Shown here piece after piece: positions 34,420 through 42,060 of a stretch of 64,000 nt of DNA. How positions within the stretch are numbered: the first letter of the stretch is position 1; each line of letters starts with the position of its first letter. This stretch comes from JAPLJU01 sp036725345 (GTDB taxonomy: Bacteria; Desulfobacterota; Syntrophia; Syntrophales; UBA2192). Where the stretch lies: the NCBI GenBank assembly GCA_036725345.1, contig DAIMEJ010000001.1, forward strand, positions 248,001 to 312,000, written 5' to 3'. Below the pieces are notes generated by a model. That model did not search any database. It was not told where the DNA came from and saw only the letters and a list, made by a program, of their open reading frames with translations. Position numbers and translations under genes: made by a program.

Positions 34420-36942
34420 CTACTGGCCGCAGCACTTTTTGTATTTCTTTCCGCTTCCGCACGGGCAGGGATCGTTTCTGCCCACCTTCTTCCCCTCCTT
34501 CTTCCGGGGTTGCGAAGGGCTTCCCGATTCCGCGTGACTCAGGACAAACTCCCGTGCCGAGCGGTCGTAGAGTTCTTCCGCCTCTTCCTCCCGCTGTATC
34601 TGCACGAGACTCAGTTTATGGAGGGAATCCTCCTTGACGCGCTCCACCATCTCCATGAACATCTCGTACCCCTCCTTCTGGTACTCGCGGACGGGGTCCT
34701 TCTGCCCGTAGCCCCGGAGGCCGATGCCCTCCCTCAGGTGATCCATGGAAAGGAGGTGGTCCTTCCAGTGCGAATCGATGGACTGGAGCATGATCATCCT
34801 CATGATGTAGTCCATGAGCGGTTTTCCGAATTCCTGCTCCTTTCTCCTCAGGTGCGACATCACTTCCGTGACTATTTTTTCGGCGGCTTTTTCTTGGGTC
34901 ATCCCGCCGTTCACGGCCATCTGCGAAAAACGAAGCACCAGGCCGAACTGACGGTAGAAGGCGTCCTCCAGTCCTTTTAAATCCCAGTCCTCGGGATGGA
35001 CCTTCTCGTCCATGTAGCCTTCGAGGAGCTCCCCCGTCACGTCCTCCAGCATGGACTCCACGACCGTCCAGAGCTCCTCGCCCTTGAGCACCGTCCTGCG
35101 CTGGCCGTAGATGACCTCCCTCTGCCGGTTCATGACGTTGTCGAATTCCAGAAGATGTTTCCGGATGTCGAAGTTATGGCCCTCGACCCTGCGCTGGGCA
35201 TTCTCGATGGCTTTGGACAAGAGGCCGTGTTCGATGGGCTGACCTTCCTCGAAGCCGATTCGATCCATGATCGAGGAGATCTTCTCCCCGCCGAAAATGC
35301 GAAGCAGGTCGTCATCCAGGGAAAGATAAAACCTCGAGGATCCCATGTCACCCTGCCTTCCCGACCTTCCCCGGAGCTGGTTGTCGATCCGGCGGCTTTC
35401 ATGCCGCTCCGTCCCCAGGATGTGGAGGCCGCCCCGCTCCGCCACGCCGGGACCGAGCTTGATGTCCGTGCCCCGGCCGGCCATGTTCGTCGAAATGGTC
35501 ACGGCGCCCATCTGGCCCGCCTGCGCGATAATCTCCGCTTCTCGCTCGTGGTTTTTGGCGTTGAGAACATGATGCTTGATTCCCGTTCTGGAGAGGAGGT
35601 CGCTCAGGTGCTCCGACTTCTCGATGGAAATGGTCCCCACGAGGACAGGGCGGCCCTGCCGATGCAGTTCCTGGATTTCTTCGATGACGGCCTTGAACTT
35701 CTCTTTTTCCGTTTTGTAGACGACATCCGGGTGATCCTCCCGGATCATGGGCATGTTCGTCGGCGCGACAAGGACGTCGAGCTTGTAAATCTCCCTGAAT
35801 TCGGCGGCCTCCGTGTCGGCCGTGCCGGTCATCCCCGCGAGCTTCTTGTACATCCTGAAATAGTTCTGGAAGGTGACCGTGGCGAGGGTCTGGTTTTCCC
35901 GCTCGATCTTGACGTGCTCTTTGGCTTCCAGGGCCTGGTGCAGCCCGTCGCTGTATCGCCTGCCGGGCATGAGACGGCCCGTGAACTCGTCGACGATGAT
36001 GACCTCGTTGTTCTTCACGACGTAGTCGACGTCGCGCTTGAAGAGCGTGTGGGCCTTGAGGGCCTGATTCACGTGGTGGAGGATCTCGATGTTCCGCGGC
36101 TCATAGAGGTTCTTGACCTTCAGGAGGCCCTCCACCCGGGCGACGCCCTCCTCGGTGAGCGCAACGGTCCTCGACTTCTCCTCGACATTGTAATCCCGTT
36201 CCTTCTTCAGAGACGGGATGATCTGGTTGATCCGGTAGTACTTGTCCGTCGATTCCTCCGAAGGACCCGAGATGATGAGGGGCGTCCTTGCCTCGTCGAC
36301 GAGGATGCTGTCGACCTCGTCCACGATGGCATAGTTGAAGGGCCGCTGAACGTATTGGTCCAGGGAAAATTTCATGTTGTCCCTGAGATAGTCGAAGCCG
36401 AATTCGTTGTTCGTCCCGTAGGTTACATCGGCCGCGTAGGCTTTGCGCCGTTCGTCGTCGGACAGACCGTGGACGATGGTTCCGACGGTCAGGCCGAGGA
36501 AGGAATAAATGGGCCCCATCCACGCCGCATCGCGCCTGGCCAGATAGTCGTTGACCGTGACGATGTGGACGCCTTCCCCCGTAAGGGCGTTGAGATAGAC
36601 GGGCATCGTGGCTGCCAGGGTTTTGCCTTCCCCGGTCTTCATTTCCGCGATTTTCCCCTCGTGGAGGACCATCCCCCCGATCACCTGAACGTCGAAGGGC
36701 CTCATCCCGACCGTTCGCCTTGACACTTCCCTGACGACGGCAAAGGCTTCCGTCAAAATGTCATCCAGAGCGGCGCCCCCGGCCAGTTTTTCCCTGAAAT
36801 GAGGGGTTTTGGCCTTTAAATCGGCGTCGCTCATCTTTCTCAGGTCGGGCTCGAAGGCATTGACCTCTTCGAGGAGGGGTGTCAAGCGCTTGAGCTCCCG
36901 CTCGTTTTTACTGCCAATGATATTTTTCAGCATCTCGAACAT
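34420..36942 (-). CDS. secA: Preprotein translocase ATPase SecA
   Basis: An 840-residue motor of the Sec pathway. The Walker A region is AEMKTGEGKTLAATM near residues 98-112, the DEAD-type Walker B is VDEVDSILVDEARTPLI, and the second helicase half includes NMAGRGTDIKLGPGV. The C-terminus has the zinc-binding SecB/ribosome contact NDPCPCGSGKKYKKCC. The protein is shorter than E. coli SecA but complete. Its leader is unusual: promoter, terminator-like hairpin and ribosome binding site (GAGG, seven bases from the ATG) are packed into about 80 bases. Confidence 0.97.
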   Translation of the reverse strand: MFEMLKNIIGSKNERELKRLTPLLEEVNAFEPDLRKMSDADLKAKTPHFREKLAGGAALDDILTEAFAVVREVSRRTVGMRPFDVQVIGGMVLHEGKIAEMKTGEGKTLAATMPVYLNALTGEGVHIVTVNDYLARRDAAWMGPIYSFLGLTVGTIVHGLSDDERRKAYAADVTYGTNNEFGFDYLRDNMKFSLDQYVQRPFNYAIVDEVDSILVDEARTPLIISGPSEESTDKYYRINQIIPSLKKERDYNVEEKSRTVALTEEGVARVEGLLKVKNLYEPRNIEILHHVNQALKAHTLFKRDVDYVVKNNEVIIVDEFTGRLMPGRRYSDGLHQALEAKEHVKIERENQTLATVTFQNYFRMYKKLAGMTGTADTEAAEFREIYKLDVLVAPTNMPMIREDHPDVVYKTEKEKFKAVIEEIQELHRQGRPVLVGTISIEKSEHLSDLLSRTGIKHHVLNAKNHEREAEIIAQAGQMGAVTISTNMAGRGTDIKLGPGVAERGGLHILGTERHESRRIDNQLRGRSGRQGDMGSSRFYLSLDDDLLRIFGGEKISSIMDRIGFEEGQPIEHGLLSKAIENAQRRVEGHNFDIRKHLLEFDNVMNRQREVIYGQRRTVLKGEELWTVVESMLEDVTGELLEGYMDEKVHPEDWDLKGLEDAFYRQFGLVLRFSQMAVNGGMTQEKAAEKIVTEVMSHLRRKEQEFGKPLMDYIMRMIMLQSIDSHWKDHLLSMDHLREGIGLRGYGQKDPVREYQKEGYEMFMEMVERVKEDSLHKLSLVQIQREEEAEELYDRSAREFVLSHAESGSPSQPRKKEGKKVGRNDPCPCGSGKKYKKCCGQ

Positions 36943-36953
36943 GTGCGGACCTC

Positions 36954-36980
36954 AAAAAAAAACCGGTAATAACTTACCGG
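36954..36980 (-). terminator. Terminator-like hairpin immediately upstream of the secA ribosome binding site
   Basis: On the minus strand CCGGTAA (36980-36974) pairs with TTACCGG (36969-36963) around GTTA, followed by nine U (36962-36954). The secA Shine-Dalgarno GAGG starts right after the U-run. It may terminate transcripts from the upstream M23 gene, but it also lies inside the predicted secA leader. Confidence 0.75.
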
Positions 36981-36993
36981 AAACATGGAAACT

Positions 36994-37022
36994 ATTATAA
37001 CCATGAAAACCTGTATTGTAAA
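36994..37022 (-). promoter_or_regulatory. Sigma-70 type promoter for secA
   Basis: Minus-strand TTTACA (37022-37017) and a perfect TATAAT (36999-36994) are 17 bases apart. The predicted start near 36987 gives a leader of about 45 bases that consists mostly of the hairpin and U-run. Confidence 0.65.
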
Positions 37023-37035
37023 GGGGGGTCAAAAA

Positions 37036-37950
37036 TCAGGGTAAATACGTTCTCGGGTTGACGTGCACACCGTTGAGGAGAACCGTGTAGTGCAAATGGG
37101 AACCCGTGCTGCGGCCTGAATTCCCGACGTAACCGATGATGTCTCCCTTCCGGATGACCTGTCCCTTGTGGACAACCGACTTGAGCAAGTGACCGTAAAC
37201 GGTGGCCAGGCCGTTGGCGTGGCTGATCTGGATGGTGTTCCCCATCCCCTGCTCACGCTCGACGGAAAAAATGATTCCGTCCGCCGGCGCTACGACTTCT
37301 TTTCCCAGCCTGGTTGCGATGTCCATCCCCTTGTGAAACTCCGTCCGGCTTGAAAAGGGGGATTTTCGGGTGCCGAATTCCGAGGTCACCAGCCCCATGA
37401 CCGGCCAGATGGAGGGTGTGTAGGCCAGGACCGATTTCTGCCTCTTCAGAAAATCGAGGAGATGCCGGAAACTTTCCTCCTGCTGGCCGGCATCCTCCAG
37501 CAGGCGGTCCATCTGCCGGTTCATCTGGCCGATGCCGGAGTTCCCCACCTCATCAGGCGATATCGGGCCGCCGACACCTGTCAGCTTTGCGAGTTCCTTC
37601 TTCAGGGAGGGCTTCATCGCAACCCGGGTCTTTTTGTTGATTTCCTGCGCCAGGAGCCGAATCTTCTCATCGTACTGCTGAAGGTCTGTCAGCTTCTGCT
37701 CGAACCGGCCGATCTTCTCGTTCATCTGGTCCATCTCGGCTTTCTGCGTTCCCGTCAGTTCCCTGAGGCTCAAAACCTCCGCCTTGTCCAGTTTGATGGA
37801 CGTGTAGTCCATGGCAAAATAGAAAAAGACGGCGAGAAGAACGGAAAGGCAGACCAGGGTTGATTGAAGATGACGCCGGGAGACCGTGATTTTCTTGGGC
37901 GGGCCTTTTTTTTGCGGAATAATCAAGAAGGTATAGAAATCGTTCTGCAT
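37036..37950 (-). CDS. M23 family peptidoglycan endopeptidase with coiled coil
   Basis: A 304-residue protein started at ATG 37950 (MQNDFYTFLIIPQKKG). A cytoplasmic basic N-terminus is followed by one transmembrane segment (VCLSVLLAVFFYFAMDY) near residues 38-55, then a coiled coil of about 80 residues, then the LytM domain. The zinc ligands are in FHKGMDIATR, and STGSHLHYTVL contains the H-x-H motif. Intact ligands suggest true endopeptidase activity against cross-links, with the coiled coil perhaps serving regulation as in EnvC/NlpD-like proteins. It lies upstream of secA. Confidence 0.93.
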   Translation of the reverse strand: MQNDFYTFLIIPQKKGPPKKITVSRRHLQSTLVCLSVLLAVFFYFAMDYTSIKLDKAEVLSLRELTGTQKAEMDQMNEKIGRFEQKLTDLQQYDEKIRLLAQEINKKTRVAMKPSLKKELAKLTGVGGPISPDEVGNSGIGQMNRQMDRLLEDAGQQEESFRHLLDFLKRQKSVLAYTPSIWPVMGLVTSEFGTRKSPFSSRTEFHKGMDIATRLGKEVVAPADGIIFSVEREQGMGNTIQISHANGLATVYGHLLKSVVHKGQVIRKGDIIGYVGNSGRSTGSHLHYTVLLNGVHVNPRTYLP

Positions 37951-38308
37951 TTTAGCTCGTCTCAAAGGTGGCTTTGGGGGAGTCAATTGCAGGCCTAAAT
38001 TCTATACCGTTCCAGAAACTTGCGTTAGCTATGTGCAGGCGAATTTAGACCGACTTCGTATCCTCTTTCCCGTCCCCCGTTTGGAGCGGCGCGGGAAAGG
38101 CTTCGCCCCGGAACGTCTTCATTCTCGCCACGGGCAAAGCTGTTTATGTGTCCATCGGTTGCAATCTTGCGTGTCCGAATCAGCCGTCAACTGACGTCTC
38201 ACCTATCACATTGTCGAAAAAAGTCAAGGTATTTTAAGCGGCCCTTGCACCGTTGAAAGGTTCGGAAAAGACGTCGCGCAGCCATCACCGAAGATCGGCA
38301 TCGGGACG
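37951..38308. other. Intergenic region without a recognisable gene
   Basis: About 358 bases between the carboxylase operon end and the M23 gene. I find no open frame with coding character, no tRNA and no riboswitch core I can name. A minus-strand TTGACT at 38227-38222 could be a -35 element for the M23 gene but has no convincing -10 at the right spacing. The palindrome GTCAACTGAC is present near 38185. Confidence 0.5.
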
Positions 38309-40288
38309 TTACTTTTGAATTGCGTCGTGACTTCCCACCGCACCCTCGGGGGCCTTCTTGACCGCCAGAAGGGGATCGCCCACATCCACCTGATCGCCCG
38401 GTGAGACGAGTACTTCGGAGACCCGGCCGTTGATGACGGACACGACGTTGTTGAGCATCTTCATGGCTTCGAGGATAATGAGGATCTGCCCCGCCAGGAC
38501 CTCGTCCCCCTCCGACACGGGGACTTCGTTCACCGTGCCCTTAATCGGAGAGCGGATGTCGCCGGTCTGGGCGAGGGCTTCTATCTCCTTGGCGGAAAGG
38601 GCGACCTTCCTGGCCACCTTCTCGCCTTCCTGCTCCATTTCGGTGAGGATGGGTTCCGGGTGGTGGTCGACGACGAGGTAGGTGACAATGTCTCCGCTGG
38701 ACGTCTTCCGCTGGGGGCCGATAATCAAAGAGTGAAGCTTCCCGTAGGCATCGGGGAATTCGAAGGTTTCCCCGAGGTTGAAGCCGCCCTTTTTGAACCA
38801 GATCTTCGGCGGCAGAACCCATGACTTCCCGTACTTCTCCTCGAATTTTAAAAAGTTGACGGCGTCGTTGGGGTGCTGAAGGTAAAGGACCAGCTCGTTT
38901 TCGGTGGCCTTCCGTTCCAGCCGCTTTTCGAGGACCCTTCTTTCGATTTCCAGGTCCACGTCCTCGATTCTCTGGTAACCCCCGTCCCGCTCGAGTATTT
39001 TTTTCCATTCAGGCCCGAAAACGGCATCGTAAATCTCGTCGGCCGGACGATAGAAGGGGAATTCCCCGTATCGACCGAGCATGAGGTTTCGGAGGTCGTC
39101 GTTGGCGGACTTGTAACGGGGCGGTTTCAGGACGTTGTTGACGGCGGTCGTCCAGAGGATCTGGGAGCCCGGCGTCACGCTCCACCAGTTTCCCAGTTCG
39201 ACCTGAACGCGCGGCAGTTCGTTCTGCAACATGTGCGGCATGAGATGGAGAAACCCGCCCTTCACGGCCTGCTCGAAACTGGAACCGGTGGCCCCTCCGG
39301 GCAGTTTGTGGATCTGAACGGTGGGGTCGAAACCGAGAAACTGCGATTCAAAGTCCTTGTAGTGTTCCCTTTCCGGTCTCAGCTTGTTCGATGTTTCGAT
39401 AACGGCCTGTTTGTTGATCCCGATGGCGCGGTGCCCGTAGTCCTCGAGGGTCTCCACAATGGTCAGCAGCGGCGGCGGGCCGTAAAAACCCGTGAAGGCG
39501 TGATCCCCGCCGTTGACGATCTTCGCGCCGTTCCGGACAGCCTCGACGGTCCTGCCGATGTCGTTCCCGTCGGTGTTGTGTCCGTGATAGTGGATGATGA
39601 GGTCCGGGAATCTCTGCAGGATGGCCTTCACGAGATCGCCGATCCGCCTGGCCGTCCCCAGACCCGCGTGATTCTTGATGCAAAGGATGACCTCGGGACC
39701 CGTGACATCGAGGATTTCCGCGACCTTTTTGACGTAATAGGCGTCGGTGTGCTCGGGGCCCGTGGAGAAGCAGATGGAGGGTTCCAGGATGCGACCGGCG
39801 GCCTTCACTTCCTCGAACACGGGCACCATGTTGGGCACGTAGTTCAGAAAGTCGAAGACCCTCCAGACCTGCACGTAGGGGGCGAAAGCGCGCACCGTCA
39901 GGCGGATGACGTTCTCCGGGTATGGCCGGTACCCGAAGAGGTTGACGCCCCGGCAGAGGGTCTGAAACATCGTGTCGGGCATCAGGGCGCTGAGGACCTG
40001 AAGCTTTTCAATCGGGTTGATCTGTCTGCGGAGCATATCCACGTGGACGGAAGCCCCGCCGCTGATCTCGATGGAGAAATACCCGCAGGCGTTTCGCTCC
40101 TCGGCGACGAGAATCTGCGTGTGCGGCATAATCCGGTTCTTGAAGTCCGACTGCGAAAGATCCCTCTCTGTGTTGGTGAGAAAGTATCCCTTCGATTTCC
40201 TGATCCTGTCCAGGACGGGACGAACCCCCTCTTCCTTCATGACCCGGGGGGTGATTCTTTCGTCCAAAGCCTCTTTCGCTCTTCTCAT
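38309..40288 (-). CDS. 2-oxoacid (pyruvate) carboxylase subunit B: carboxyltransferase plus biotin carrier domain
   Basis: A 659-residue protein started at ATG 40288, with AGGGAA upstream; an earlier TTG is possible but overlaps the preceding gene. The N-terminal TIM-barrel carboxyltransferase includes FSIEISGGASVHVDML, the metal-site region YHGHNTDGNDIGRTVEAV, and LPGGATGSSFEQAV. The C-terminal biotinyl domain has the lysine in ILEAMKMLNNVV near residue 620. With the biotin carboxylase at 40317-41774 it should make oxaloacetate from pyruvate. A closely related acyl or oxoacid substrate cannot be excluded. Confidence 0.9.
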   Translation of the reverse strand: MRRAKEALDERITPRVMKEEGVRPVLDRIRKSKGYFLTNTERDLSQSDFKNRIMPHTQILVAEERNACGYFSIEISGGASVHVDMLRRQINPIEKLQVLSALMPDTMFQTLCRGVNLFGYRPYPENVIRLTVRAFAPYVQVWRVFDFLNYVPNMVPVFEEVKAAGRILEPSICFSTGPEHTDAYYVKKVAEILDVTGPEVILCIKNHAGLGTARRIGDLVKAILQRFPDLIIHYHGHNTDGNDIGRTVEAVRNGAKIVNGGDHAFTGFYGPPPLLTIVETLEDYGHRAIGINKQAVIETSNKLRPEREHYKDFESQFLGFDPTVQIHKLPGGATGSSFEQAVKGGFLHLMPHMLQNELPRVQVELGNWWSVTPGSQILWTTAVNNVLKPPRYKSANDDLRNLMLGRYGEFPFYRPADEIYDAVFGPEWKKILERDGGYQRIEDVDLEIERRVLEKRLERKATENELVLYLQHPNDAVNFLKFEEKYGKSWVLPPKIWFKKGGFNLGETFEFPDAYGKLHSLIIGPQRKTSSGDIVTYLVVDHHPEPILTEMEQEGEKVARKVALSAKEIEALAQTGDIRSPIKGTVNEVPVSEGDEVLAGQILIILEAMKMLNNVVSVINGRVSEVLVSPGDQVDVGDPLLAVKKAPEGAVGSHDAIQK

Positions 40289-40316
40289 GCTGTTCTTCCC
40301 TGTCGGTGTCTTCCGC

Positions 40317-41774
40317 TCAATAGGCAAAGGGATTGATCTTTTTCACGTGAATGTCGGCGACGAGCCTGGCCAGTTTCGCTATTTCGCGCTCCGTCTCCGG
40401 GTAGTCGAAGATGGCCGGGTGCGTCTCGATGTAACCGGTGTCGAATTTTTCCCTTCTGAAATCAGGCTCGTCGCAGATGTTCAGATAGAAGGGGATGGTC
40501 GTTTTGGGCCCCACGATCAAAAAGCCAAGGAGCGCCCGCTTGAGCCGGCCGAGCGTCTGTTCCCAGTCGTAACCGCGGACCGTCATCTTGACCATCAGGG
40601 AATCGTATTCCGTGGGAATCTTGTAGCCCTGGTAAACGATACCGTCCAGACGGATGCCGGGACCGCCCGGCGACTGGTACACCTCGACGGTTTTTCCGCC
40701 TTCGGGCATGAAATTGTTCTTCGGGTCTTCCGCGTTGATGCGCACCTGGACGGCCTTTCCATGAAGTTGAACACGATCTGCGGGGATATCGATTTCATGA
40801 CCTTCGGCGATCCGGATCTGCTCCCGGACGATGTCCACACCCGTCAACTCCTCCGTCACGGTGTGTTCGACCTGCAGACGCGTGTTGACCTCCATGAACC
40901 AGAATTCATTCGTCTCGGAATCCACGAGGAACTCCACCGTCCCGGCGTTGACGTAACGGGCCTGCCTGGCCGCGGTGATGGCGGCCTCGTACATGGCCTG
41001 ACGAACGGCCGACGGCATTTCCGCGGGGGCGATCTCGAGCAGTTTCTGGTGTCTGCGCTGAATGGAGCAGTCCCGCGAGCCGAGATGGATGACATTGCCC
41101 TGCTGGTCGGCCAGGATCTGGATTTCCACGTGCCGGGGTGAGGTGATGCATTTCTCGACGTAGATGCTTTCGTCGCCGAAGGCCGAACGGGCCTCCGTTC
41201 TGGCCAGCGGCAGCTGGACCACGAGATCGGATTCGCCCTCGACCCTCCGGATGCCGCGGCCGCCGCCGCCCAGAGAGGCTTTCAGCATGACGGGATAGCT
41301 GTGTTTCTTGCCGAAGTCGATGGCCTCACGGAGCCCCCTGTCCCCCTTCGTCAGGTTTCCAGTGCCCGGGATGAAGGGAATCCCTGCCTTCTTCATCATC
41401 TCCCGGGCGACGACCTTGTCGCCCAGGGCGCGGATGACCTCCGGGGGAGGCCCGATGAAGACGATGCCGGCCCTTTCACAGGCCGCGGGAAATTCCGGGT
41501 TTTCGGCGAGAAACCCGTATCCGGGGTGAATGGCGTCTGCACCGCTCTTGCGGGCCGCCCAGATCTGCCTTTCGATATCGAGATAGTCCCTTCGAGGCCC
41601 GTCACCGATCAGGATGGCTTCATCGGCCAGGCGGATGAAATAGGCTTCACTGTCCGGTTTTTCGTAAACGGCAACAGCCCCGATTCCCAGTTCTTTGGCC
41701 GTCCGCATGATCCGGACGGCAATCTCACCCCGGTTCGCGATGAGTATTTTCTTGATCGGCCTCTTTTTTTTCAT
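40317..41774 (-). CDS. Biotin carboxylase (pyruvate carboxylase subunit A / AccC-like)
   Basis: A 485-residue ATP-grasp biotin carboxylase, started at ATG 41774 (MKKKRPIKKILIANRGEIAV); upstream codons in frame are not family-like. The glycine-rich ATP loop LGGGGRGIRRVEGE is near residues 161-174 and the catalytic segment FMEVNTRLQVEHTVTEELTGVD near 286-307. It lacks its own biotin domain and would carboxylate the biotin on the protein encoded next (28 bases downstream). Such two-gene carboxylases feed the TCA cycle or gluconeogenesis in many anaerobes. It could also serve acetyl-CoA carboxylase. Confidence 0.92.
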   Translation of the reverse strand: MKKKRPIKKILIANRGEIAVRIMRTAKELGIGAVAVYEKPDSEAYFIRLADEAILIGDGPRRDYLDIERQIWAARKSGADAIHPGYGFLAENPEFPAACERAGIVFIGPPPEVIRALGDKVVAREMMKKAGIPFIPGTGNLTKGDRGLREAIDFGKKHSYPVMLKASLGGGGRGIRRVEGESDLVVQLPLARTEARSAFGDESIYVEKCITSPRHVEIQILADQQGNVIHLGSRDCSIQRRHQKLLEIAPAEMPSAVRQAMYEAAITAARQARYVNAGTVEFLVDSETNEFWFMEVNTRLQVEHTVTEELTGVDIVREQIRIAEGHEIDIPADRVQLHGKAVQVRINAEDPKNNFMPEGGKTVEVYQSPGGPGIRLDGIVYQGYKIPTEYDSLMVKMTVRGYDWEQTLGRLKRALLGFLIVGPKTTIPFYLNICDEPDFRREKFDTGYIETHPAIFDYPETEREIAKLARLVADIHVKKINPFAY

Positions 41775-41990
41775 GGGTATGGCTGAATTTTTCCTCTCTC
41801 CCGGCCCGGAACAGAACGCTCCTTTCACGGCCCGAAAATGCGTGGCAGGCTTTATACTGGGATCCATTGCCACTGTCAAGTGCAGAGTCTCCTTCCTGCG
41901 GTCGCCCCGGCCGGCCCGCACCCCGTTCGGTTTTGCAAGGGGCTGTTATCGCCACCCCCGGGGTTCATCCGGACCATTCCAAAAATGATC

Positions 41991-42019
41991 TTGACACCAA
42001 AAGATTAGTTGGTTAAACG
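41991..42019 (+). promoter_or_regulatory. Candidate promoter for the EF-G2 gene
   Basis: A perfect TTGACA (41991-41996) is followed 17 bases later by TAAACG (42014-42019), a partial -10 match. It is the best candidate in the divergent interval between the carboxylase and EF-G2 genes. Confidence 0.45.
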
Positions 42020-42060
42020 ATTTGCTTACAATTTTTGCACCCTTTCTGAAAGGAGCCACT

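Noticed and set aside
34996..36723. A 575-codon open frame on the plus strand
   Set aside because: It is antisense to secA and reads as a composition mirror.
37951..38308. Possible riboswitch upstream of the M23 endopeptidase gene
   Set aside because: I looked for cyclic-di-GMP, cyclic-di-AMP and cobalamin core motifs on both strands and found none in the required order.
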